Counted from the stretch's first letter, positions 7,993 to 16,684 are shown. The stretch: DNA of 35,787 nucleotides from an uncultured Oscillospiraceae bacterium (GCA_958436045.1 CAUBIP010000008.1:1-35787); one strand, 5' to 3'. The notes: a model not told the origin generated them from the letters alone. Translations and numbers: made by a program.

Positions 7993-10900
7993 ATGAAAAC
8001 GCACAAAACCCCCTTGCGGCGCATGTTGGGCCTGATTCTGTGCCTGTCCATGCTGGTCGGCCTTGCGCTGCCTGCCCTGGGCGCAGCCCCGACGACGGAG
8101 ACGCCGAAGACCCCGACCGCTGCGAGTGACTTTGAATTCAACGCCAGGACCGGGACGATTAAGAAATACACCGGCAGCGATACAGATATTATTATTCCGG
8201 TTGCCATCGACGGTATAACAGTGAAAGCACTGGATGATATATTCACTTACAGTGAAGTTACCACTGTTGTTGTGCCAAGCACGGTCAAGACAATTGGAGA
8301 ATACGAGTTTGAAGGCTGCCATAGTATGACGGATTTGTATTTCTACGGCGTGCCATCTAATTTGAGCAGTATCGCAGAGTACAGCGACCTGGGAACGTTT
8401 ACGGTTCATTGTAAGGCTAAGGATGAGGAAGCCTTTATGAATGAGCTCGATGGCTATGTTACTGTCGAAGCAGACATCTCAGACGACTTGGCAGACCCGG
8501 CATACCCCAGCCACAACCTGAAGTATACCGATAACGGCGACGGCACCCACAGCGCGGTCTGTACCGATGCGGGTTGCGGATACACCATTACCAATGAACC
8601 GCATAAATTTGTCGGTTCGACCTGTGCCTGCGGCGCTACCATCGACAATAACGACCCGAAATTCTTCAATTTTGAGGTGCGGAAAGACGGTGCAGCCTGG
8701 TTACTTGGCTACACCGGCCCTGGCGGTGATATTACCATCCCCGCAACATATACCGATGGCGACGGTAAAACCTACAATGTTGTTGGCATTCATAGCAAGG
8801 CATTCTGCGGCTATAATGGCGGGCATGAACATAAAGGTCAGACTCCGATAGAAGTAGCTGAAACCATCACGGGCATTACCGTCCCAGCCTCTGTTACAAC
8901 GGTTGAGGACTATGCCTTTAACTATGTCGGTCGCTACAGTACTGGAACGTGGAAGCTGGAAAAGTTGGTCTTTGCGGCAGAAAACGTTACCTTCGGTAAG
9001 GCTGCATTGGCTGCCAACCCAAATCTGACCTCTGTGACCCTGCCTAGCAAACAGAGCACCCTGCCCACTAGCTTACTGGCAAAATCCACAAGCTTGACGG
9101 AAATCTCTCTGCCCGCTACCGTGACGGAAGTTGGACCGACTTGTTTTCAGGATTGCACCGCGTTGCGTAAGGTCAATTTCCAGAGCGCAGAACCCCCTGT
9201 GATGGCAACCTATGTCGACCTATACAACAAGATCTTCTACCCCTTTGCAGGCTGCAAGGAATTGATTCTGTCGGTTCCCGCCGGCTCCCTGCAAAAGTAT
9301 ACTACCACTTGGTCTGCAATGTTAACTGCAGCGAAGGACTATGCGGGGGATATCACCTTGGTCGGCGATGGGAACGCGGATCCGGAAGTCGCCTCTATTC
9401 CTGATTTTAACATCTATGTCGAGGGTACTACGGCAGAGTCCGAGAGCCCTAAGTACATCACGTATCATGTGACTGATTTCGAAAATGCTACCAAGACAGG
9501 CACGGTCGAGGTGAAGCGCGTTGGCTACAACGGAAGCGGTGCGTTGGACATTCCCGAAACTGTTACGACAAAGGTTGCTGAGAAGGACTGGACCTTCACG
9601 GTCACTGGCATCGGCGCGGGCGCAATGATGCAGTATGAGACGTCCAGCAGCTCCTCCAATTACTGGTTCACCAGTGTCAGCTTCCCAAAGAGTTTAGCGT
9701 ATATCGCCAAGGAAGGCTGCCGTGGCTTAGAGCGGGTTATGGAGTTGGATTTTTCTGCGACAAAGCTCCATACCATCGGCGAATCCGCCTTCTACAGCTG
9801 TAAGAGTGTTGAAACCATCCGGCTGCCGGCAACCTTGGAAAAAATGGGAGCTGAGAGTTCCATCGAAGTCGGTGACGGCGACGATAAGGAGACGCTGACC
9901 TACACGGAGAACGTCTTTGCCTGCTGCGATGCGCTAAAAAACATTTTCGTTGTGGAGGAAAACCCCAACTTTAAGGATATTGATGGCGTTCTCTTTACAA
10001 AGAACGGCAAGAAGCTGATTCGCTACCCCAATGCAAGAGCTGCCACCCACTATGATATTCCTGTCGGTGTCGAGGTGATCGGTTGCCAGGCGTTTATGCA
10101 ATCCTATCAGGGCAAAAGCACTCTGGAAACCGTTACATTCCCGGATTCTGTCAAAATGATTGAGAATCTTGCCTTCCGCCAGAGCAATCTGACCGAGGTC
10201 ACCTTACCTGTCGGGGCTACCTTTGGCAGCTGCGCGTTTGATATCTGCAAAAAGCTCACTAAAGTGACAATCCCTGAGGGAGTCACAGCGCTAAGTGATT
10301 ATATGTTCTGGAGTTGTGACAACCTAAAGGAAATCTCCTGCCCAGATTCTCTGAAGACCATTGGCGACAGCTGCTTTGGCCATACTGGCTTGACAAAGGT
10401 GAACCTCAACAAGGTCGAAAATATCGGCGCCTACGCATTCTATTCTGATGTGGGCCTGACGGAGGTTACCATTCCCGCCACGGTAACAACGATTGGTACC
10501 GGCGCCTTCTGTAACAATAAAAACATTACCAAGGTTGTCTTTGAGGATGGCTGCAAGACAGTCGGCGCGTTTATGTTCTTTGACAACTTTGCTTTGTGTG
10601 ATTTGCAGATGCCCGATTCTATCGAAACCATCGGAGATGCCGCCTTCGGTTACGGGCTTAGTCTAAAGTCTGTGACCTTGCCGAAGAGCCTCAAAACCAT
10701 GGGTACAGGTGTGTTCTACAAGTGCTGGAAGAACCTGTACAAGGTTATTATTCCTGATGAAGTGCAGATTACCAAGCTGCCTGCCAATACGTTTGAGTCC
10801 TGCCAGGCTTTGACGTATCTCTACTTGGGCCAGAATATCACGGCGACGTCCCCAGTATCCCTGTACGATACCAATGCAAAACTGGTCGTTGATACCGCAT

Positions 10901-12882
10901 GTGCGGAGGACAGCTTCAGCCGCAGCAAATTTGACGTTTATCCCTATGATCTGGACAATAAATCGCTCTTTGCCAAATATGAAGAGACCGGTGAAGTGGA
11001 CGACAACGGCTATCCTGTCTATAAAGTTTGGATGACGCCGGAAGGGGTGGACAGCGGATGCTGTGGCGGTACAGGTGAAACCGACGGCGACTATGTGCTG
11101 GGACTTATAGCTGCCATTGGCAACCCGATGTTCCAGCATGGCAGTGTTGTTCCGGCGGAGCCTGTTGTTCTGACTGTCTATGAGCAGTATGAGGATGAGA
11201 ATGTGGTTTCCACGAAGACCTACACGGCCAGCGACTTGGATGCGCTGGCAAAGAAGGGGGTAGTTGGTTACCAATTCTGGAGTATGACAAGCGGAGCGGA
11301 AAAGACAGTCGCTGCTAATGAGTATGTGACGATTGCAGATTTGCTGGCAGATGCTGGTTTGGATTTTGCTGATGGCGATACTGTAACTGCATCGTCCGGC
11401 GACGGCGCAACAGCGGGGATGACGTTTGCCGACGGCAATACCTATAAGTATTATATTGATGACGAGACGAAGGAAGCGACGGAAGTGCCTGCAGCAATCC
11501 TGCTGTCTTGGAACAGCGGCTCCGGCTCCGCGGAAGAGGTCGCGAAGACGGCTTACCGCTCCGGCAACCTGCGCTTTGCCTACGGCATCAGCGAGGAGCA
11601 GTACGGCACGGTCCACGGTAAACGCCTCATCAGCGGCGTCACAGCCATCACGGTTGTCCATCCGGCCCGCACGGTCCTGACTGTTTTGGAAAAGACGGAA
11701 GGCAGCGATGCTGTCACCGTCAAGAGCTACAAGGTCGCGGATCTGGACGCCTTAAAGACGGAAGGTACCATCGGCTATCAGTTCTGGAAGACGGGCAGCG
11801 ATGTCGAACAGACGATGGCGGCGACGGAATATGTTACCATCGAGAACCTGCTGGCAGACGCCGGTGTGGACTTCGCAGCAGGCGATACCGTCACGGCGGC
11901 AGCCGCGGATGGCTTTGGCGCTGACCTCAGCTATGAGGACATGGGCATCTACAAGTATTACTGCACCGCCGATGGCGCAACGGAAGTCCCCGCAGCCCTG
12001 GCCTTGACCTGGGCGACCGGCACGGGCGACCTGGCCAGCGTTGCCGCAAAGGCGGAAAACACCGGCAACATTCGCTTCGGCTATGGGATTAGTGAGGCCC
12101 AGTACGAAGCAAAGAAGGTCGGCGGCAAGCGCCTGGTCAGTAAAATCGCAACGGTCACGGTGACCCACGCGGCCCCCTGCAAGCATGAGACGACGGAGCT
12201 GCGAAACGCAGTCCTGGCGACCTGCACGACAGACGGCTACACCGGCGACGTAGTCTGCACAAACTGCGGCGCAACGATCAAGACCGGCGAGAAGATCCCG
12301 GCCTTTGGCTGCCCCAGTGCTGACTTCACGGATATGCCCGCGGTGACCTATTGGTCGCACAATGCGCTGGATTATGCGCTGCGGAACAGCCTGCTCTACG
12401 GCACGTCCGCAACGACGATCGCCCCGAAGGCGAACACGACCCGCGCGATGCTGGTCAGCATTCTCTACCGGCAGGAGGGCAAGCCCGCCGTTAAGGCAGC
12501 CGCCAGCTTCACCGATGTGGCAGAGAACATGTGGTACGCGGATGCGGTCGCATGGGCGGCAGAGAACGGAATCGTCTACGGCGTGACGGAAGACAAGTTT
12601 GATCCGAACGGCAACCTGACGCGGGAGCAGATCGCAGCGATCCTGTACCGTTACGCAGGGTTCAAGGGCCGCGACACGGCAGCCCGTGCAGATCTGACAG
12701 CTTTCCCGGATGCAGATTCTGTCAGCAGCTATGCAAAGGACGCGATGTCCTGGGCCGTGGCAGAGAACATCCTGGCCGGCAGCAAGACAAACGACGGCAC
12801 GACGTACCTGCAGCCGCGCAACACCGCAACACGCGAGCAGGTCGCCCAGCTGATGATGCAGTATATTGAGGCAGGCAAGTAA
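7993..12882 (+). CDS. BspA-like leucine-rich repeat surface protein with SLH domains
   Basis: An exported, wall-attached protein of 1629 residues. The start chosen is the ATG at 7993, preceded by AAAGGAAG; an in-frame TTG at 7975 lacks a site. A signal peptide (1-33, ending ALPALGA) is followed by an LRR_5/BspA-type repeat region to about residue 1000, with repeating IP.TVT.IG..AF units. It is interrupted near 170-217 by a Cys/His module (NGDGTHSAVC...CGY...CACGA). A Cys motif SGCCGG lies near 1022. Two tandem copies of a ~165-residue domain follow (about 1057-1222 and 1223-1395), then a second Cys module (CKHETTEL...C..CGA, about 1396-1440). Three SLH domains at about 1445-1627 would bind secondary cell-wall polymer. 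BspA repeats often mediate adhesion. The domain shared with the divergent operon suggests a related ligand. Confidence 0.93.
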   Translation: MKTHKTPLRRMLGLILCLSMLVGLALPALGAAPTTETPKTPTAASDFEFNARTGTIKKYTGSDTDIIIPVAIDGITVKALDDIFTYSEVTTVVVPSTVKTIGEYEFEGCHSMTDLYFYGVPSNLSSIAEYSDLGTFTVHCKAKDEEAFMNELDGYVTVEADISDDLADPAYPSHNLKYTDNGDGTHSAVCTDAGCGYTITNEPHKFVGSTCACGATIDNNDPKFFNFEVRKDGAAWLLGYTGPGGDITIPATYTDGDGKTYNVVGIHSKAFCGYNGGHEHKGQTPIEVAETITGITVPASVTTVEDYAFNYVGRYSTGTWKLEKLVFAAENVTFGKAALAANPNLTSVTLPSKQSTLPTSLLAKSTSLTEISLPATVTEVGPTCFQDCTALRKVNFQSAEPPVMATYVDLYNKIFYPFAGCKELILSVPAGSLQKYTTTWSAMLTAAKDYAGDITLVGDGNADPEVASIPDFNIYVEGTTAESESPKYITYHVTDFENATKTGTVEVKRVGYNGSGALDIPETVTTKVAEKDWTFTVTGIGAGAMMQYETSSSSSNYWFTSVSFPKSLAYIAKEGCRGLERVMELDFSATKLHTIGESAFYSCKSVETIRLPATLEKMGAESSIEVGDGDDKETLTYTENVFACCDALKNIFVVEENPNFKDIDGVLFTKNGKKLIRYPNARAATHYDIPVGVEVIGCQAFMQSYQGKSTLETVTFPDSVKMIENLAFRQSNLTEVTLPVGATFGSCAFDICKKLTKVTIPEGVTALSDYMFWSCDNLKEISCPDSLKTIGDSCFGHTGLTKVNLNKVENIGAYAFYSDVGLTEVTIPATVTTIGTGAFCNNKNITKVVFEDGCKTVGAFMFFDNFALCDLQMPDSIETIGDAAFGYGLSLKSVTLPKSLKTMGTGVFYKCWKNLYKVIIPDEVQITKLPANTFESCQALTYLYLGQNITATSPVSLYDTNAKLVVDTACAEDSFSRSKFDVYPYDLDNKSLFAKYEETGEVDDNGYPVYKVWMTPEGVDSGCCGGTGETDGDYVLGLIAAIGNPMFQHGSVVPAEPVVLTVYEQYEDENVVSTKTYTASDLDALAKKGVVGYQFWSMTSGAEKTVAANEYVTIADLLADAGLDFADGDTVTASSGDGATAGMTFADGNTYKYYIDDETKEATEVPAAILLSWNSGSGSAEEVAKTAYRSGNLRFAYGISEEQYGTVHGKRLISGVTAITVVHPARTVLTVLEKTEGSDAVTVKSYKVADLDALKTEGTIGYQFWKTGSDVEQTMAATEYVTIENLLADAGVDFAAGDTVTAAAADGFGADLSYEDMGIYKYYCTADGATEVPAALALTWATGTGDLASVAAKAENTGNIRFGYGISEAQYEAKKVGGKRLVSKIATVTVTHAAPCKHETTELRNAVLATCTTDGYTGDVVCTNCGATIKTGEKIPAFGCPSADFTDMPAVTYWSHNALDYALRNSLLYGTSATTIAPKANTTRAMLVSILYRQEGKPAVKAAASFTDVAENMWYADAVAWAAENGIVYGVTEDKFDPNGNLTREQIAAILYRYAGFKGRDTAARADLTAFPDADSVSSYAKDAMSWAVAENILAGSKTNDGTTYLQPRNTATREQVAQLMMQYIEAGK
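11161..12175 (+). repeat. Two tandem copies of a ~165-residue domain in the SLH protein
   Basis: Copy 1 is encoded at about 11161-11660 and copy 2 at about 11662-12175. Conserved landmarks in order are SDLDAL / ADLDAL, GYQFW, EYVTI..LLADAG.DFA.GDTVTA, a YKYY strand, EVPAA, then GN.RF.YGIS..QY, GKRL.S and a final TVTH/TVVH strand. The copies differ in many codons, so this is an old protein-level duplication and not a recent DNA duplication. Confidence 0.85.
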
Positions 12883-12923
12883 GCTGGCCCTATTGTATCT
12901 GGTAAAAAAGTAAAAGTATTCGC

Positions 12924-12971
12924 GCAGGGCCGCTATCTGATTCACCGGATAGCGGCCCTGTCAGAATCCGG
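12924..12971. repeat. Hairpin repeat element, copy 1
   Basis: A 48-nt element with a perfect 13-bp stem: CAGGGCCGCTATC at 12925-12937 pairs with 12948-12960 around a 10-nt loop. TCAGAATC follows. A second copy of equal length lies after the next gene (13795). There is no T-tract, so it is not a standard terminator, although it may slow polymerase or protect RNA ends after the SLH gene. Confidence 0.8.
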
Positions 12972-13000
12972 CGGCGCCGGAGAGAACGGAGGATTCATGC

Positions 13001-13780
13001 ATGTATACAGAGGATTTGCTGCAGGCGCAGCTGGAGGCCCGGCAGGCCGGGCGGGATTTCGCTGTGGCGACAATCGCTGAAGCCCTGGGCAGTACGCCCC
13101 GGACCAACGGGAAAATGATCGTCTATGCCGATGGCACGACACTGGGTACCGTTGGCGGCGGCGCGGCGGAGCTGCAGGTGACGAAGGATGCCGTGGCCCA
13201 GATCAAACGTGGCTGCAATGTGCTGCATCATTATAATGTCGGTGCGGAGACGGCGGACGATGGGATGCAGTGCGGCGGTAAGCTGTCCGTCCTGATCGAG
13301 GTCTATCGGGCCAATCCACTGCTGGTCGTTGTCGGCGGCGGTCATGTGGGCCGGTGCCTGATCCGCGTGGCAAAGCAGACAGGCTTTGACGTCCTGCTCT
13401 TTGACGACCGCCCGGCAGAGGCGGTGCCGGAATCCGCGGCGTTGGCCGACCGCTTTATCCGGGTTACGGATTTTGCGCAGGATATCTGCGCAGCAGATGT
13501 CCCGGCTGGGGCATATTTCGTCATCTGCGGGCACAGCCATGCCGATGACGGCATCGCCCTCAAGGCGGCGCTGACAAAGCAGGCGGCGTATGTCGGGATG
13601 CTGGGCAGCCGGAGAAAAATGGAGGCTCTGTTTACCATGCTGCGGGAGCAGGGTGTTACAGAGGCCCAGCTGGCTGCGGTCCATACGCCCATCGGCCTGG
13701 ACCTGGGCGGCGAGACCCCGCCGGAGATTGCTATCGCCATCCTGGCGGAGATCCTCCAGGTCAAAAACGGCCTGGCCTAA
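13001..13780 (+). CDS. XdhC/CoxF-family molybdoenzyme maturation protein
   Basis: A 259-residue cytoplasmic protein. The N-terminal XdhC_CoxI domain shows GSTPRTNGKM and GTVGGGAAE. The C-terminal Rossmann-like domain shows VVVGGGHVGR near residue 110, GMLGSRRK near 200, and HTPIGLDLGGETPPEIA near 225. XdhC proteins bind and help sulfurate the molybdenum cofactor for insertion into xanthine dehydrogenase-type enzymes. No molybdenum hydroxylase or cofactor gene is near, so the client enzyme is elsewhere or unknown. GGAGG (12988-12992) sits 8 nt before the ATG at 13001; an ATG at 12997 is out of frame. The gene stands alone between two copies of a hairpin repeat. Confidence 0.9.
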   Translation: MYTEDLLQAQLEARQAGRDFAVATIAEALGSTPRTNGKMIVYADGTTLGTVGGGAAELQVTKDAVAQIKRGCNVLHHYNVGAETADDGMQCGGKLSVLIEVYRANPLLVVVGGGHVGRCLIRVAKQTGFDVLLFDDRPAEAVPESAALADRFIRVTDFAQDICAADVPAGAYFVICGHSHADDGIALKAALTKQAAYVGMLGSRRKMEALFTMLREQGVTEAQLAAVHTPIGLDLGGETPPEIAIAILAEILQVKNGLA

Positions 13781-13794
13781 CAATTGTCTACAAC

Positions 13795-13842
13795 GCAGGG
13801 CCGCTATCTGGAAAATCAGATAGCGGCCATGTCAGAATCTGG
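13795..13842. repeat. Hairpin repeat element, copy 2
   Basis: Same length and arms as the copy at 12924. CAGGGCCGCTATCTG (13796-13810) pairs with 13817-13831 as 15 bp with one mismatch, around the loop GAAAAT. TCAGAATCTGG follows, against TCAGAATCCGG in copy 1. Arms and tail are almost identical while the loops differ. Confidence 0.8.
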
Positions 13843-13862
13843 AGGGATGTGGGCTTTTCTGC

Positions 13863-13891
13863 TTGCCTGCCGGGTGTTTTTTTGTTATGAT
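13863..13891 (+). promoter_or_regulatory. Sigma-A promoter of thyA operon
   Basis: TTGCCT (13863-13868), 17-bp spacer, TATGAT (13886-13891). TG one base before the -10 gives an extended -10 box. The thyA start is about 32 nt downstream. Confidence 0.7.
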
Positions 13892-13922
13892 AAAAGAAAT
13901 GACGAAAAAGGAGGCCTGCCTT

Positions 13923-14753
13923 ATGAGTAAAGCAGACGAGATTTACCGCGCGACTTGCCGGGAAATTCTGGACCATGGCGTCTGGGATACCGATTTGCAG
14001 GTGCGCCCCCATTGGGATGACGGCACGCCTGCCCATACAATCAAGAAATTTGGTGTGGTCAACCGGTATGACCTGCAGGAGGAGTTTCCAATCATGACGC
14101 TGCGGCGGACGTATTGGAAATCCTGCATCGGGGAGCTTTTGTGGATTTGGCAGAAGAAATCCAACCGCATTGCCGACCTGGGCAGCCATATTTGGGACGC
14201 CTGGGCGGATGAAAACGGCACCATCGGGAAAGCCTATGGCTATCAGCTGGGCGTCAAGCACCAGTACCCGGAGGGCGAATTTGACCAGGTCGACCGGGTG
14301 CTCTATGACCTGAAGTACAACCCGGCCAGCCGCCGGATCCTTACGAATATCTATAACTTTGCGGATCTGCATGAGATGGGCCTGTACCCCTGCGCCTATT
14401 CTATGACATTCAACGTCTCCGGCAACCGGCTCAATGCGATCCTCAACCAGCGCTCCCAGGATATGCTGACGGCCAATAACTGGAATGTTGTCCAGTATGC
14501 CGCCCTGGTGCATATGATGGCCCAGGTCTCCGGCCTGCAGGCCGGGGAACTGGTGCATGTTATCGCCGACTGCCATATCTATGACCGGCATATCCCGCTG
14601 GTGGAGAGGATGCTCCAGAACGAAGCGCGCTCCGCGCCCCAATTCCGGATGGACCCGGCGGTGACGGATTTCTATGCGTTTACCGTTGACAGCTTCCACT
14701 TTGACGGCTATAATCCGTGCCCATTTGACGAAAAGATTCCTGTGGCGATCTGA
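13923..14753 (+). CDS. thyA: Thymidylate synthase (ThyA family, divergent)
   Basis: Converts dUMP and methylene-tetrahydrofolate to dTMP and dihydrofolate. The 276-residue protein has the ThyA landmarks: ELLWIW near 71, the phosphate-binding SRRI near 137, the catalytic Cys157 in LYPCAYS, NQRSQD at 175-180, Asn188, and CHIYDRH with His218 and Tyr220. The C terminus PVAI is the conserved flexible end. Two differences from E. coli ThyA are visible: the usual PCH is PCA, and the RTGTGT loop is replaced by an unrelated RPHWDDGTP segment. The start is the ATG at 13923, 8 nt after AAAGGAGG. A longer frame from 13863 would lie over the promoter. It is followed 10 nt later by dihydrofolate reductase, the enzyme that recycles its product. 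Confidence 0.92.
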   Translation: MSKADEIYRATCREILDHGVWDTDLQVRPHWDDGTPAHTIKKFGVVNRYDLQEEFPIMTLRRTYWKSCIGELLWIWQKKSNRIADLGSHIWDAWADENGTIGKAYGYQLGVKHQYPEGEFDQVDRVLYDLKYNPASRRILTNIYNFADLHEMGLYPCAYSMTFNVSGNRLNAILNQRSQDMLTANNWNVVQYAALVHMMAQVSGLQAGELVHVIADCHIYDRHIPLVERMLQNEARSAPQFRMDPAVTDFYAFTVDSFHFDGYNPCPFDEKIPVAI

Positions 14754-14763
14754 GGTTGCGGAG

Positions 14764-15303
14764 ATGGAGCAGAAAAATGGCATGAGCCTGGTCGTCAATG
14801 TGACGCAGGATTGGGGCATCGGCCGGGAAAATCAGCTGCTGGTCTCCCTGCCGGGGGACCTCCGGCGCTTTCGCCAGCTGACCATCGGCAAGACAGTGAT
14901 CCTGGGCCGCCGCACCCTGGCGACGTTCCCTGGCGGCAGGCCGCTGCCAGGGCGGGAGAATTTTATCCTCTCCCGGGACCCGGCATTTCAAGTGCCCGGC
15001 GCCCGGGTGTTCTCGGATCTTCCGGCGCTGCTGCAGGCGGCCCGGGCGCTGCCGGACGGCAGCCTGTGCGTCATCGGCGGCGCCAGTGTTTATGCGGCGC
15101 TGCTGGATTATTGCAGCATGGCCTATGTGACGAAAACGTTTCTCTCCCCCCCGGCGGACCGGTTCTTCCCGGACCTTGACGCGCTGCCCCAGTGGTCTGT
15201 GGTGGAGCGTTCGCCGCTGCAGGAGGAGAACGGCGTCACCTATCAATATATCAATTATGAAAATGCCGCACCAAAGCTGCTGGCAGAAAGGAAATCGCTA
15301 TGA
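14764..15303 (+). CDS. folA: Dihydrofolate reductase
   Basis: Reduces dihydrofolate to tetrahydrofolate with NADPH, completing the thymidylate cycle with the upstream thyA. The 179-residue protein shows WGIGRENQLL near residue 18, the acidic active-site region LPGDLRRFRQL, the NADPH-binding GKTVILGRRT and CVIGGASVYAALL, and the terminal beta-strand VTYQYINYEN. The ribosome site is weak, which fits coupling to thyA (stop at 14753). An alternative ATG at 14782 (MSLVVNVTQD) would start exactly where most DHFRs do. The stop overlaps the next ATG as ATGA. Confidence 0.92.
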   Translation: MEQKNGMSLVVNVTQDWGIGRENQLLVSLPGDLRRFRQLTIGKTVILGRRTLATFPGGRPLPGRENFILSRDPAFQVPGARVFSDLPALLQAARALPDGSLCVIGGASVYAALLDYCSMAYVTKTFLSPPADRFFPDLDALPQWSVVERSPLQEENGVTYQYINYENAAPKLLAERKSL

Positions 15304-16523
15304 AAAAAACGGTACTGCGCAGCTATGCCAAGCTGATCGCCCGCACCGGCGTCAATATTCAAAAGGGCCAGGAGGTCGTGATCCAGGCGGAGCTGGACCA
15401 GCCGGAGTTTGTCACGATGCTGGTCGAGGCGTGCTATCGCGCCGGGGCCGGGAAGGTCACGGTAGAATGGGCGCACCAAAAGCTGCAGAAGCTCCATGTG
15501 CGCTACCAGTCGGAAAAGACTCTGTCGACGGTCGAAGCCTGGGAGGAGGCCAAGCTGCAGCACTATGTTGACCGCCTGCCCTGCCGCATTTATCTCCTCT
15601 CGGAGGATCCGGACGGGCTCAAGGGCGTCAACCATGCCAAGCAGGCTAAGGCGATCCAAAAGCGCAATGCGATCATCAAGCCCTATCGGGATAAGATGGA
15701 AAATTACTACCAGTGGTGCATCGCCGCAGTGCCAGGTGTCGCCTGGGCGAAAAAGCTGTTCCCGGAGCGCTCTAAGGCCCAGGCTGTTGAGGCCCTGTGG
15801 GAGGCGATTCTGGCGGCCAGCCGCGTGACGGATGATCCGCTGGCGGCTTGGCAGGCGCATAATGACGACCTGCACCGCCGCTGTGATTACCTCAACGCCC
15901 TGAAGATTCGCACGCTGGAATACCATAGCAACAACGGGACGGACCTGCGTGTCGGCATGATCCCGGAGGCGGAGTTTAAGGGCGGCAGCGATACGGATCG
16001 CAAGGGCATTTTCTTCAATGCAAATATCCCCACCGAGGAGTGCTTTATCTCCCCCAAGCGCGGCGAAGCAGAGGGGATTGTCCATGCCACGATGCCTCTG
16101 TCCTACCAGGGGCAGCTGATCGAGGGCTTCTGGCTTCGGTTTGCCGGCGGCAAGGTCGTCGAGCTGCATGCGGAGAAAAATGAGGAGCTGCTGCGGACGC
16201 TGGTCGGCATGGACGAAGGCGCGGCGTATCTGGGCGAATGTGCCCTAGTGCCCTATGACTCGCCGATCCGCCAGAGCGGTCTGCTGTTTTATAACACCCT
16301 TTTTGATGAAAATGCCGCCTGCCATCTGGCTCTGGGGATGGGCTTTGCCGATACCATCCGCGATTACGAGCAGCATACGCTGGCCGAGTGCCGCGCCATG
16401 GGCGTCAACGATTCCATGATCCACGAGGATTTCATGATCGGCTCTGCCGACCTTTCCATTGACGCCCACACAGAAGACGGCCGGGTCGTTCCCATTTTCC
16501 GCGACGGCACTTGGGCATTCTGA
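15300..16523 (+). CDS. M29-family metal-dependent aminopeptidase (AmpS/PepS type)
   Basis: A cytosolic 407-residue exopeptidase that removes N-terminal residues from peptides. The C-terminal half has the family's metal-binding pattern: ISPKRGEAEG, GECALVPYDSPI, LFYNTLFDENAACHLALG and NDSMIHEDFMIGS. The conserved Glu, His and Asp in these motifs bind the two metal ions in studied M29 enzymes. The length matches the family. It overlaps dfrA by 4 nt (ATGA) and has GAAAGGAAA as ribosome site, so it is the third gene of the thyA operon. That association looks positional; no metabolic link is evident. Confidence 0.92.
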   Translation: MKKTVLRSYAKLIARTGVNIQKGQEVVIQAELDQPEFVTMLVEACYRAGAGKVTVEWAHQKLQKLHVRYQSEKTLSTVEAWEEAKLQHYVDRLPCRIYLLSEDPDGLKGVNHAKQAKAIQKRNAIIKPYRDKMENYYQWCIAAVPGVAWAKKLFPERSKAQAVEALWEAILAASRVTDDPLAAWQAHNDDLHRRCDYLNALKIRTLEYHSNNGTDLRVGMIPEAEFKGGSDTDRKGIFFNANIPTEECFISPKRGEAEGIVHATMPLSYQGQLIEGFWLRFAGGKVVELHAEKNEELLRTLVGMDEGAAYLGECALVPYDSPIRQSGLLFYNTLFDENAACHLALGMGFADTIRDYEQHTLAECRAMGVNDSMIHEDFMIGSADLSIDAHTEDGRVVPIFRDGTWAF

Positions 16524-16597
16524 GCCCTAAAACCGGGGTTCCCTCTCCCTAAGTTTTGCGGGAGGACAGGAAGATACAAAAAATTACGAAAAAAGTA

Positions 16598-16626
16598 TTG
16601 CCAAGGGGGAAAAACGGGTATATAAT
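16598..16626 (+). promoter_or_regulatory. Sigma-A promoter of rpoD
   Basis: TTGCCA (16598-16603), 17-bp spacer, perfect TATAAT (16621-16626), about 58 nt before the rpoD start. rpoD is thus expected to be its own transcription unit here. Confidence 0.8.
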
Positions 16627-16684
16627 AAATCAGATGCGCAAATTCAGTATTTTTGCGCATAATGCTGGAACAAGGGTGTGCAAA

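Noticed and set aside
12924..12971. Hairpin after the SLH gene as an ordinary intrinsic terminator
   Set aside because: No T-tract follows the stem, and a near-identical copy exists after the next gene, which points to a repeat element.
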